From contig CAKUGR010000004.1 in assembly GCA_934654775.1 (NCBI GenBank), positions 1 through 64,000 on the forward strand: a stretch of 64,000 bases of DNA, in the 5' to 3' direction. Source of the stretch: an uncultured Collinsella sp. GTDB lineage: Bacteria; Actinomycetota; Coriobacteriia; Coriobacteriales; Coriobacteriaceae. The position numbers and the translations under genes are program-made. Shown here one piece after another: positions 37,295 through 44,802 of this stretch (position 1 is the stretch's first letter; each line of letters opens with the position of its first letter). Under the pieces are notes generated by a model that made no database searches, was not told where the DNA came from, and saw only the letters and a program-made list of their open reading frames with translations.

Positions 37295-37519
37295 CTATCG
37301 GCGAGCATCTCCGCTCGCCTTTACCTGATGTTCAACAATCCAGTCCTGCACGTCGCTCAGGCGATACATCACAGGGGAGCGCTTCTTGCCCAGGCGAATG
37401 TACGCAGGCCCTCGACCCTTGCAGCGCCAGTTCGCGAGCGTGCGAGAGCTGATGCCCAGCACGAATGCGGCCTCTTTTGAGTCGATGAGAAAAATAGAAT
37501 CGGTTTCGTTTGTAGCCAT
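37295..37519 (-). CDS. xis: Excisionase / AlpA-MerR-like HTH protein
   Basis: 74 residues with one winged-helix-type HTH: EAAFVLGISSRTLANWRCKG, then GPAYIRLGKK and VMYRLSDVQDWI, the standard helix-turn-helix 17 pattern of small element excisionases. AGGAGG five bases before the ATG at 37519 fixes the start. Directly upstream of the integrase, so probably controls the direction of recombination. Confidence 0.85.
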   Translation of the reverse strand: MATNETDSIFLIDSKEAAFVLGISSRTLANWRCKGRGPAYIRLGKKRSPVMYRLSDVQDWIVEHQVKASGDARR

Positions 37520-38552
37520 GACTGCCTCCTGGCAACAGGCACAGCCGCAATAGCGGCGTGCATCCTGGCCAGAAGGCGCTCCCATCGGATGCGATACGCA
37601 CATCCGCGCTTCCTGACATGTGGGAATCGGCGAAAACCAATTCGCGCGTCCCGCGAGCCGACCTGTAGCGGTCTTTTGGCCTTGCCCAGCCCGAGCAGGG
37701 GTTTGGTGCATCGGACATGGCGTGGGGAGGCTCTGTTTCCCCGAGGCAGCCTCTTAAGGCGTCATGGGAGACGCCACCTGCATCCAGTGGTTAGCGCTTC
37801 GAGAAGACGGAAGCGCCAGAGCACGAGGCCTCAAACGGCCTGATGACATCTTACCCCGCCGTGCCATTCTTGCCAAACGGGGAAGATGGCGCTTGTTTTT
37901 AGGCGCATCGCCCGGGAAGACCGATGCTGAGGGCAACGAGAGAGACGCGCCCGTTTTCACGCCGCGTTTTTCGGAAAACAGTTCCATAAAGTCACCATAA
38001 GCGGCAGGGCAAGCCCCGCACTTGCAACGCACGCTCGCACGCGCCTCATCTCGTCGTTGCATGATCGGGGCGACGCCGTTGCGGCCTCGCGGCAGTCTTG
38101 CGGCAGGGCTTTTCAGGCCCGAACTGCCATCCCAAACCCCCGCCCGCAGGCTCGCAACGCGGGACTGGCAACCCTGGCAGCCCCTCCCGCCACCGCAAAA
38201 CGGGTAGCGGTGGAAGAAGACGTACACGAAAAGGCAGGGGACGGTTTTACCTGTGTCCATGTACTATTCAGGCTGCCAGGACTGCCAGCGCCCTCTCAGC
38301 CCCCATCGCCGCAGAAGGAAGGGCGGCAGGAAGTCGCCGCGCCGACCCCTGCCGCGCACCTGTCAAACCTGCCGTGCGCCACCTTCTCCGCCGCGGCGTC
38401 CTCGCTTCACGAAAACAGCACACCGGCTTTCCGCTCATTTACGAACAGAAAGCCCTTCTACCTGCGCTTTTGCAGAAAACGAGGTCTTCTCAGTCACCGA
38501 ATGTCACGGTAAAACATTCTAAAAATGCCGCGAAAGATTCGGAGGAGAAGCC
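37520..38552. other. Gene-poor stretch of the element, candidate origin/control region
   Basis: Open frames here have atypical composition and no good starts, so none is called. Visible structure: an imperfect inverted pair, GGGACTGGCAACCCTGGCAG at 38161 and its near reverse complement at 38271-38293, flanking a CCACCG...CGGTGG hairpin (38189-38212). It lies between the divergent xis-int and helicase operons, where promoters and a replication origin are expected. Confidence 0.45.
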
Positions 38553-40109
38553 ATGGCACAGACGTACAACGAGCTTATAAGAACCGTGACCGAAGACTAT
38601 CTTGCAGGCATCGACATGGACAGCATCCCGTCTCCGCCGGCCATCGAAGGCGAGCTGCTCCAAGCCACCAACAACGCCATACAGGAGTACAACCTCGGTC
38701 CCCGTGACGAAAATGCCCCTATCGGCGCAAGACTGGAGGTCGCCTACCCCGACCAGAAACCGCCGGGAGAGCGCCTCAAGAAGCTCAAGGAGCTTCTGCC
38801 CCTCCAGATTGCGCTTGCCATCAAGTGGCTCCACCACGCCAAGCTCATCTGCTGGGCGGCAGACGAGGGGGACGGAAACTACGACGTGGGCGTGTACCAG
38901 TCGGAGGGGGACGCCAAGGGCGTCTACGACACCAGAAGCGACAACCTCACGCGGCTTATCCGCCGCTATGACGCAACGATCAGCAAACGTAACGTCGATG
39001 AGGTCGTTGCGATCTTGCGCGCGGTGTGCGAGGTGGTGTCCCCCTGCACCGACCCCGACCTCGTCGCCGTGAACAACGGCCTGTACGACTATGGCAACAA
39101 GATTCTCATGGATTTCGACCCCGAGCTGGTGTTCACCTCCAAAATCGGGACGGACTTCGTGGAAGACGCCCCCAATCCCGTCATCCGCAACAACGAGGAC
39201 GGCACCGACTGGGACGTGGTGACGTGGATGGACGAGCTTTCCGACGACCCCGAGGTCGTGGAGCTTCTTTGGCAGGTTCTCGGCGCGGTCGTGCGCCCCA
39301 ACGTCGACTGGAACAAGAGCGCGTGGCTGTACTCTACCCTCGGCAACAACGGCAAGGGGACGTTTTGCACCCTCGCCCGCAACCTCTGCGGCAAGGGGGC
39401 GTGGGCGTCCATCCCCATCAAGGCGTTCGCGGACGACTTCAAGCTCGAATCCCTCACGCGCGTCTCCGCCATCATCACCGACGAGAACGACACGGGCACC
39501 TACCTGGACGATGCGGCGGCGCTCAAGTCCATCATCACGGGAGACCCGTTCTTGATGAACCGCAAGTTCAAAGACCCGCGCTCGGTGAAGTTCCGGGGCT
39601 TCATGATTCAGTGCATCAACTCGCTGCCGAAGCTTCGCGACAAGTCGGAGTCTCTGTACCGCCGCCTTCTGGTGATTCCCTTCGAGAAGCGCTTCGAGGG
39701 CTGCGAGCGCAAGTACATCAAGGGCGACTACCTGAACCGACCCGAAGTCCTCGAATACGTGCTCCACCGCATCCTCGCAAAGACCGATTACTACGAGCTT
39801 GACACGCCCGGGGCGACGCGCAGGCTCCTTGCCGAGTATCGCGAGGTGAACGACCCCGTGCGCCAGTTCCTCGACGACATCCTGCCGCAAGTCGCTTGGG
39901 ATTTGCTCCCCTGGCAGTTCCTCCACGACCTGTACCGTCACTGGTCGCGGCGCAACAACCCCTCGGGAAGGGTTCAGTCCAAGCAGGTCTTCATCAAGGA
40001 GGTCAAGGCGCTCCTGCCCCAGCACGGCATCGGATGGAGCTCCACCCAAAACCCCGTCCGCGCCCCCCTTCAAGATGGACTGGCCCGAACCGCTCATTCT
40101 GGAATATGA
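38553..40109 (+). CDS. D5/P4-type superfamily 3 helicase of the element
   Basis: 518 residues in this frame. A C-terminal SF3 helicase domain shows Walker A STLGNNGKGTF (about 265-275), Walker B SAIITDEND and an arginine-finger region SLYRRLLVIPFEKRF. The N-terminal ~200 residues match no primase motif that I can see, so replication initiation with a host primase is likely. Start: GGAGGAG five bases upstream. The frame ends early: after a run of six C at 40063-40068 the natural continuation lies in the +1 frame (to 40308). Read with one base skipped, the protein would be about 585 residues. Confidence 0.85.
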   Translation: MAQTYNELIRTVTEDYLAGIDMDSIPSPPAIEGELLQATNNAIQEYNLGPRDENAPIGARLEVAYPDQKPPGERLKKLKELLPLQIALAIKWLHHAKLICWAADEGDGNYDVGVYQSEGDAKGVYDTRSDNLTRLIRRYDATISKRNVDEVVAILRAVCEVVSPCTDPDLVAVNNGLYDYGNKILMDFDPELVFTSKIGTDFVEDAPNPVIRNNEDGTDWDVVTWMDELSDDPEVVELLWQVLGAVVRPNVDWNKSAWLYSTLGNNGKGTFCTLARNLCGKGAWASIPIKAFADDFKLESLTRVSAIITDENDTGTYLDDAAALKSIITGDPFLMNRKFKDPRSVKFRGFMIQCINSLPKLRDKSESLYRRLLVIPFEKRFEGCERKYIKGDYLNRPEVLEYVLHRILAKTDYYELDTPGATRRLLAEYREVNDPVRQFLDDILPQVAWDLLPWQFLHDLYRHWSRRNNPSGRVQSKQVFIKEVKALLPQHGIGWSSTQNPVRAPLQDGLARTAHSGI

Positions 40110-40308
40110 CGTGACGGAGTGGATGAACAAGACCTTTCGCGGGTCCAATACCGACCTTCTATGCATGCCCGCCAGCATCAAGGAGCGATACGAGGGGCTG
40201 GTGCGAGACGTCCCGCAAGGCGAGCCGCAAGTCAACCCACAGCCCGCTGAACCCCATGATGCGGACCGCCGCGAAAGCGAAGCGATCTGCCCCGCACCGC
40301 AGGGGTAG
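40061..40308 (+). CDS. C-terminal part of the helicase in the +1 frame
   Basis: Dropping one C at 40063-40068 turns the upstream frame into PVRAPFKMDWPEPLILEYDV and carries on for about 78 codons to a stop at 40306-40308. An ATG at 40075 exists but has no ribosome site. Either a real frameshift mutation, a sequencing error in the C run, or programmed +1 slippage at CCC-C. Confidence 0.6.
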
Positions 40309-40343
40309 TCGCTTCGATCACGGCGGCATCCACTGTCTCGATA

Positions 40344-40375
40344 GGGACGGACGGCTTTTCGCCTCCGTCCCTTTT
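40344..40375 (+). terminator. Terminator of the helicase gene
   Basis: Stem GGGACGGA / TCCGTCCC with a CGGCTTTTCGCC loop region, followed by TTTT. Located 36 bases after the +1-frame stop, supporting the longer version of the helicase gene. Confidence 0.75.
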
Positions 40376-40610
40376 CATGTGGCGCTCCGCCGGCACCCAA
40401 GCCCGCTGGCGTACGTCCTGAGACGGCATCTGCGAGCGCCTTGCGCTCGCAGCGTTTGCGACCCTAAGGTCGCATCGAGGGGGACTGTCGGCTATGCCGA
40501 CCGCAGCGCACGCTGCGTCAGTCCCCCTTATGCCCTTTTGCCTTTTTTGCCCCCGAAGCGTATAGCGGAGGGAGCCAAGGCGATTTCTCCTGATATATGG
40601 CGTGAAACGC

Positions 40611-40753
40611 TGTAGAAAACAAGGCGTGTTTTAGGGGTTGGATTTGTCGAAGATTGCGACAGTTGTAGAAAGAGCTTCGGCAAGCCCCATAAACGGGGCA
40701 ATCTTCTCGGAGTTTTTCTACAAGTTCAGGCGTAAAGTGACGACGTGTAGAAA
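40611..40753. repeat. TGTAGAAA iteron-like sites
   Basis: TGTAGAAA occurs at 40611-40618, 40664-40671 and 40746-40753, and inverted (TTTCTACA) at 40715-40722. A GCCCC-ATAAAC-GGGGC hairpin lies among them. The 40309-40827 gap has no gene; next to the helicase, these could be replication-origin or regulator sites. Confidence 0.45.
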
Positions 40754-40788
40754 GTGCGTCTTGAATGTCCGCGAAGCAAAAAAATAAA

Positions 40789-40815
40789 GGGCGCAGCGAT
40801 TGTTTCGCTGCGCCC
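40789..40815 (-). terminator. Terminator of the leftward cargo operon
   Basis: 10-bp perfect stem GGGCGCAGCG / CGCTGCGCCC; on the minus strand it is followed by TTTATTTTTTT. It ends the transcript that runs from about 44.0 kb to 40.8 kb. Confidence 0.85.
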
Positions 40816-40827
40816 TTCGGCGTCTTT

Positions 40828-41109
40828 TCAGTCGTAGATTATCGGAGCGGGCACGAGCCGCCAAGCTGTGCCCAGATGATTTACCCCAAGGACGTACAGG
40901 TCAAGCTCCTCGTCGTAGAACACCGGCTCGCCCGTGTGCTCCATGACAAACGACGGGTCCTGTATGATGTACCACTGGAAAATCTCCTCCCACGGCGCCC
41001 AGTCCCCGCTCACAAGCTCAAGCGGGCGTTTTGCCATCTCGTTTGCGAGCACCATGTTCCCGCACGTCTCGGCGAGGTCGGCGTAGGTCTTGATGCCGTA
41101 GTCACTCAT
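40828..41109 (-). CDS. Hypothetical protein of the element, 93 aa
   Basis: Acidic soluble protein of unknown family, rich in Trp and Tyr (APWEEIFQWYIIQD, DLYVLGVNHLGTAWRL). Overlaps the end of the upstream gene by 8 bases, with GGGGAAGGG before its ATG, so it is translated with it. No motif recognised. The small size and place in the element suggest an accessory or anti-repressor type factor, but that is only position. Confidence 0.65.
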   Translation of the reverse strand: MSDYGIKTYADLAETCGNMVLANEMAKRPLELVSGDWAPWEEIFQWYIIQDPSFVMEHTGEPVFYDEELDLYVLGVNHLGTAWRLVPAPIIYD

Positions 41110-41455
41110 CGCCCTTCCCCTCCGCTTCCCGCTCCTCGATTCGCTTGAGGCATTCCGCCACGCAGTAGCGCATGGTGCGCAGGGTCTCGCAGTCGATGCT
41201 CTCCGCGAGGATGTCCCCGTCGAGGACGACCTCGCCCAGAGCGTTCACGAACCGCCACTCCATCACGTTGTCGATGCGCTTGAGCACGTCCTTCAGGGTG
41301 CCGCCGTCGCGCATGGGGGCGTTGCCGTCCACCTTCGCCATGCGCTCAAGCTCCTTGGCCTTCGCCGAGCAGATGCGGGCGGTGCGCCTGAGCACCTGCG
41401 CCCTCCACATGGCCTCCTCCTGCGGGCTGTTGGGTTCAAGACGCTCCTTGTCCAT
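41102..41455 (-). CDS. Hypothetical protein of the element, 117 aa
   Basis: Starts with AAGGAGG seven bases before the ATG. Mostly helical and charged: RAQVLRRTARICSAKAKELE in the first third and a Glu/Lys-rich end (CLKRIEEREAEGKGDE). No family recognised. Coupled with the 93-residue gene. Separated from the surface-protein gene upstream by a 491-bp gap with repeats, so it may have its own promoter. Confidence 0.65.
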   Translation of the reverse strand: MDKERLEPNSPQEEAMWRAQVLRRTARICSAKAKELERMAKVDGNAPMRDGGTLKDVLKRIDNVMEWRFVNALGEVVLDGDILAESIDCETLRTMRYCVAECLKRIEEREAEGKGDE

Positions 41456-41531
41456 CGTGTACCTCCTTATCTCCGTTTCAGAGGCACCCGACGCCGCAGG
41501 CGTCTTTCACACATGCCCATCCAAAGCCCAG

Positions 41532-41927
41532 CGAAAGACCCCCGAAAGACCTCCGCAGGGGCTTTGTTCGGGCAGGGGCGCGAAAAGGTCTCAGAACAGC
41601 CCACCGAAAGACCTCGAAAAGCCCTTCAAAGGTCGGTGCGCTGTTGCTGATCCTGTTTCGCGGTATTCCGGAGCGTCTGGGCAAAAAATGAAGGGGAGCA
41701 CCCGTTATACGGATGCTCCCCTTGTTCGGAAAACGGACACCTGCACGCGACCGGAGGGAGCACGCGGGTCTGTGAGGGCTATGCCCGAACACAGCACGTG
41801 CCGTGATGATGCCGTCGTTACTGACGAGCACTCGCATCTCACTTGCGTGAGATGGGAACGCATCGGTTGCGGGCGTCGGTGCCCACTCGCGTAGGCACGC
41901 CACCCGTTACTGACGAGCACTCGCATC
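41532..41927. repeat. Short direct repeats and hairpins in the cargo region
   Basis: CGAAAGACC occurs at 41532-41540, 41543-41551 and 41605-41613. GTTACTGACGAGCACTCGCA (22 bp with the next two bases) occurs at 41817-41838 and 41906-41927, each followed by a small hairpin (CATCTCAC-TTGC-GTGAGATG; CCCGC-TAC-GCGGG). A third partial copy, TTGACGAGCAC, overlaps the end of the surface gene. No gene seen in 41456-41946. Confidence 0.55.
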
Positions 41928-41946
41928 CCGCTACGCGGGAGCGGTG

Positions 41947-43065
41947 CTATTGACGAGCACCGCACGAATTGCAATACACGTAGTCCACGTAGGTTTCGTT
42001 CTGCCAGGTACCGCGGTCTTCCTTGTGGGAACCAGTCTGGACTGTCTGGTTCTCGTAGACGGCCTCAGTGTGATAGTTGCCCATATAGCCCTGCTTGATG
42101 AGTGCCACACAGTGCGCCTTGGCGTCGTTAACGTCAGAGGTAGCGTAACCATCCTCGGAGAATACGAAGCGATATCCAGTCTGAACCTGCTGAGTGCCGT
42201 AGTCGGGCACGTCGACCCAGTTGCTCACCCAGACCTGACGGGTAGCCGTGTGGTTCACCCAGTTGTGTGTGTGGGCGGGCTTGGAAGGCTGGCTGGAGTT
42301 GCCAGAGTTGTTGGAACCAGAGTTCGAAGAACCGTTGTTGGAAGACTGGGAACCAGAGTTGCCGTTATCAGCCTTGGCATTATCGTTCTTGGCTGACGGG
42401 GTCGTCTGTGCGGGCTTGTCGTTGACATCGACGTCCTTGTCGGCGTCAGTGGCCTCCTGCTTGGTCTTGTCGCTCGCGTTCGGGTTCTTGGCGACGTTGC
42501 CGTCGAGCTTGTCGAGGATGCCGGTGCCGGCGTCACCCTTCAGGGTCTCGTCACCCTTCTCGATGGCGTCCTTGGTCTTGTCGACGATGTCCGCGAGCAT
42601 ATCGTCGGTGACCTTGTCGGCGGGAATCTGCGCCATGGGGCAGTTGACCGCAGGTGCGGTCTTCGCGTCGGCGTCGACGGTGATGTCGACGGGAGCGCCC
42701 GTGTCGTAGATGTCGAAGGCGGAGCCGTCGGAGTTGACGGGGCTGACGAAGCTCACGGTGTAGTCACCCTCGGCGAGTTCGACCGTGGAAGCGCCCTTGT
42801 TGCCCTCGGCATCAGGTGTCACCGCGTGGTAGAAGTCCACATCGTAGCCCTCGATATGGGCGATGGCGGGCGTGGAGTTCTCGTCCCAGCCGTGGTCGGC
42901 CGTGACGTTGAGGGTCACATCGACGGTTCTTGACTCCTGCTGCTCTGGTTGTTGCTCGGACGTTGCGAACGCCCCACTTGCCACGGCTATCGCAACAACG
43001 ATCGCAGCGGCTATCGCTGCGACTTGGGGCTTATGCGAGCGCGCCCACTGGGATAATCCGTTCAT
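41947..43065 (-). CDS. Element-borne exported surface protein, 372 aa
   Basis: N-terminal membrane segment about 14-34 (QVAAIAAAIVVAIAVASGAF) acts as signal or anchor. An outside domain of ~150 residues with a beta-sandwich look (VDVTLNVTADHGWDE, DYTVSFVSPVN) comes next. A Ser/Asn/Gly-rich linker (about 225-262) leads to a ~105-residue C-terminal domain that begins HTHNWVNHTATRQVWVSNW and ends in YVYCNSCGARQ, a CxxC pair like half a zinc ribbon. No sortase motif. Function unknown; changing the host surface, for example blocking phage or marking cells, is a guess. Transcribed after the two-span membrane gene, 63 bases apart. Confidence 0.7.
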   Translation of the reverse strand: MNGLSQWARSHKPQVAAIAAAIVVAIAVASGAFATSEQQPEQQESRTVDVTLNVTADHGWDENSTPAIAHIEGYDVDFYHAVTPDAEGNKGASTVELAEGDYTVSFVSPVNSDGSAFDIYDTGAPVDITVDADAKTAPAVNCPMAQIPADKVTDDMLADIVDKTKDAIEKGDETLKGDAGTGILDKLDGNVAKNPNASDKTKQEATDADKDVDVNDKPAQTTPSAKNDNAKADNGNSGSQSSNNGSSNSGSNNSGNSSQPSKPAHTHNWVNHTATRQVWVSNWVDVPDYGTQQVQTGYRFVFSEDGYATSDVNDAKAHCVALIKQGYMGNYHTEAVYENQTVQTGSHKEDRGTWQNETYVDYVYCNSCGARQ

Positions 43066-43128
43066 TATCCATCCCCTTTTCTTTCATGGTGGTTTCGAGT
43101 TGCCTCGTTATGTCAACCGCGTCATTAC

Positions 43129-43926
43129 TTAGCGCTTTCCCATCGCGCGAGCCATCCAGTCGAGGTTGCCGCTCGCACTGGCGGTGTTCGCGTTTATCTG
43201 CTGAGCCTGATTGAGAATCTGCCCCTGCATGAACAGGTTGCCTATTTGCAGCATGTTGCCGATGCGCTGCTGGTTGAGAATCTGCTGCTGGCCCGCTTCC
43301 ATGCGGCGCTGGTGCATCTCGGTCTCGTAGAGGTTGACCATCTCCTGCACGGTGGTGGCGCGATGGTTGCGCACGGCAGCAAGGAAGAAATCCACGGCTT
43401 CGATGCTGTCGTAATCCATGGGGTACCACGGGGCGACCTGCGAAGCCCATTGCTGCTGTACGGCGAAAATCTCCTGCTTGGTTTGTTCGATGCTCTGGGC
43501 TAGGGCTTGGTTGTTGGCTTCAACTTGTTGGTTGCTTTGGTCAATCGCGGCATTTATCTGGGAGCGGCTTTTGTCCGCTGTCTTCGCTATGACCTTGTAT
43601 AGAATCGCACCGATGATAGCTGAGACGATGAGGTTCACGATATTCCAGACCGTCGTCTGAAGCTCCATACCCCCAATTGGGAAAAACGGCATGGTGACAG
43701 GGAATGTGAGCACCCTCAATGGCGTGCTCGTGATAGGCGTGAACGCGATAAGGAAGCCCCCGATTGCGTAGAGGACGGGGTGCCTTTTAGTCTTCTTTTC
43801 CGTCTTGGTGGCAAACTGAGTGGTGAGCTGGTTGATGCGTTGCTGAAGACTGACCACGCGGTGCATCAGGTTATGAGCGATTGTGATACCCGATAGCAGG
43901 TTTTCCTGCTCGTTCATTGGCGTCAT
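43129..43926 (-). CDS. Element-borne two-span membrane protein with coiled coil
   Basis: 265 residues; AGGAGG seven bases before the ATG at 43926 decides the start. Short coiled coil (about 10-45), hydrophobic segments near 50-85 and 95-120, then a long Gln-rich helical region (SRSQINAAIDQSNQQVEANN; QQQILNQQRIGNMLQIGNLF) to the end. Both the N-terminal and C-terminal parts would face the cytoplasm. No family recognised. With the surface protein downstream it forms the cargo pair of the element. Confidence 0.7.
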   Translation of the reverse strand: MTPMNEQENLLSGITIAHNLMHRVVSLQQRINQLTTQFATKTEKKTKRHPVLYAIGGFLIAFTPITSTPLRVLTFPVTMPFFPIGGMELQTTVWNIVNLIVSAIIGAILYKVIAKTADKSRSQINAAIDQSNQQVEANNQALAQSIEQTKQEIFAVQQQWASQVAPWYPMDYDSIEAVDFFLAAVRNHRATTVQEMVNLYETEMHQRRMEAGQQQILNQQRIGNMLQIGNLFMQGQILNQAQQINANTASASGNLDWMARAMGKR

Positions 43927-44028
43927 CGCATTACCTCCTGTTTTTTGACTCACTAACGCTCTCGCCTCGTTCGTAAGAATGAGGTCTCAAACATTAACTG
44001 CATGCATGAAATACAGCCTTTCCAGTTT

Positions 44029-44034
44029 ATTATA
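44029..44034 (-). promoter_or_regulatory. -10 box (TATAAT) of the cargo operon
   Basis: Perfect TATAAT on the minus strand, about 100 bases upstream of the membrane-protein start at 43926 and inside the gap divergent to the XRE repressor gene. No convincing -35 box at 17 bases. Likely repressor target by position. Confidence 0.4.
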
Positions 44035-44090
44035 TTTGAGGCTAATCGCCCATACGATTCAAGGCAACTTGATTTTGACGGGCGGTTAAA

Positions 44091-44426
44091 ATGAAATACT
44101 TCGACATAGGACAGCGCATCAGGCGCTACCGCAAAGCCTGCGGGCTGTCGCAGGAGGCGCTCGCACAAAAAGTTGGAATATCGGTAACGCACATGAGCCA
44201 CATCGAAACGGGCAACACCAAGCTGAGCCTGCCCGTGCTCGCAAAGATTGCAGAGGAGCTGTCGGTAGGCACCGACGCTTTGCTCAGTGACGCCCCAAAA
44301 CCCGACAAGGCAAAGCTTTCCGCCGAGGTACAAGAGATTCTTGATTCGTTCGAGATTGACGAGTTGCCCGTTGCGGTTGAGGTGCTCCGAGCGCTCAGAG
44401 ATAGCCTGGCGAAACGCAGGGCCTAA
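44091..44426 (+). CDS. XRE-family transcriptional regulator (element repressor)
   Basis: 111 residues. HTH_3 domain at about 8-62: IGQRIRRYRKACGLSQEALA, VGISVTHMSHIETGNTKLSL, LAKIAEELSVG. The C-terminal ~45 residues are charged helix, probably for dimerization, without a self-cleaving peptidase domain, so induction would not be by the LexA/CI route. Divergent from the cargo genes; likely autoregulator and repressor of the element. Confidence 0.88.
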   Translation: MKYFDIGQRIRRYRKACGLSQEALAQKVGISVTHMSHIETGNTKLSLPVLAKIAEELSVGTDALLSDAPKPDKAKLSAEVQEILDSFEIDELPVAVEVLRALRDSLAKRRA

Positions 44427-44434
44427 GGCTTTTT

Positions 44435-44462
44435 CGCTCATACATATTACCATACAGATTAC
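44435..44462. repeat. 28-bp direct repeat, right copy (likely integrase arm site)
   Basis: Exact copy of 36014-36041, in the same orientation, starting nine bases after the XRE stop codon and 67 bases inside the right att repeat. Confidence 0.8.
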
Positions 44463-44493
44463 TTTGAGCATTTTTGCCCCAAGGCAACGAAAA

Positions 44494-44523
44494 AGCCCTG
44501 AACCGTTTTACCAGTTCAGGGCT
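44494..44523 (-). terminator. Element-supplied terminator for the tRNA gene
   Basis: 10-bp perfect stem AGCCCTGAAC / GTTCAGGGCT with TTTTT on the minus strand, starting 7 bases past the encoded CCA of the tRNA. The element thus brings both the 3' part of the tRNA and a new terminator. Confidence 0.85.
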
Positions 44524-44529
44524 GAAATT

Positions 44530-44568
44530 TTGGTCGCGGGGGCAGGATTTGAACCTACGACCTCCGGG
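44530..44568 (-). repeat. att site, right (inside the intact tRNA)
   Basis: Second copy of the 39-bp core shared with 35863-35901. It covers the tRNA from the variable region to CCA, so the tRNA stays whole after integration. Confidence 0.9.
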
Positions 44569-44607
44569 TTATGAGCCCGGCGAGCTACCAGACTGCTCCA
44601 CCCCGCA
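44531..44607 (-). tRNA. Initiator tRNA-fMet (CAU anticodon)
   Basis: 77-nt cloverleaf with CCA encoded. Acceptor arm GCGGGG / CCCCGC, D-loop GCAGTCTGGTAGCTCGC, and anticodon stem CCGGG-CTCATAA-CCCGG: the three G-C pairs and CAT identify the initiator. T-arm GTAGGTTCAAATCCTGC. The first pair is U1-G72, a weak pair in the place of the C1xA72 mismatch of E. coli. The 3' part is provided by the integrated element. Confidence 0.95.
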
Positions 44608-44638
44608 ATGTCTGGGCGCCTCATGTGCGCAAGAAAGA

Positions 44639-44667
44639 ATATTACGCGGGACTTCGGTAAACGGCAA
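44639..44667 (-). promoter_or_regulatory. Promoter of the initiator tRNA gene
   Basis: TTGCCG (44662-44667) and TAATAT (44639-44644) on the minus strand with exactly 17 bases between them; start would be near 44632, 25 bases before the mature 5' end. Confidence 0.65.
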
Positions 44668-44802
44668 GGAAAATCTCGTAGAGCATAATTCCTTCATATT
44701 TATAACTTTCAGCCCCCGTGTCCCCGTAAACGAATCGCAGCCCAACGCCGACAGCACGTATACAATGGTGCGCGTCCTTTTACGCCGACACCTGGAGTAG
44801 AC

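Larger units (their letters stand above)
35863..44568. mobile_element. 8.7-kb integrative element in the initiator tRNA gene
   Basis: Bounded by an exact 39-bp direct repeat (35863-35901 and 44530-44568) that is the 3' part of the tRNA-fMet gene. Contents in order: integrase, excisionase, a gene-poor stretch with dyads, D5-type helicase, two small unknown genes, a surface protein, a two-span membrane protein and an XRE repressor. There are no capsid, portal, terminase, relaxase or type IV secretion genes, so transfer would need a helper. Phage satellite or small mobilizable island are the likely classes. A precise excision would give a circle of 8667 bp. Confidence 0.85.

Noticed and set aside
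37754..38260. 168-codon frame on the minus strand in the element
   Set aside because: Composition unlike the neighbouring genes, no ribosome site, no motif, and it overlaps the dyads of the candidate control region.
38098..38580. 160-codon frame overlapping the helicase start
   Set aside because: Arg/Pro-rich product typical of an out-of-frame reading, and it conflicts with the well-supported helicase start at 38553.
41172..41894. 240-codon plus-strand frame in the element
   Set aside because: Overlaps a minus-strand gene with a strong ribosome site and runs through direct repeats and hairpins.
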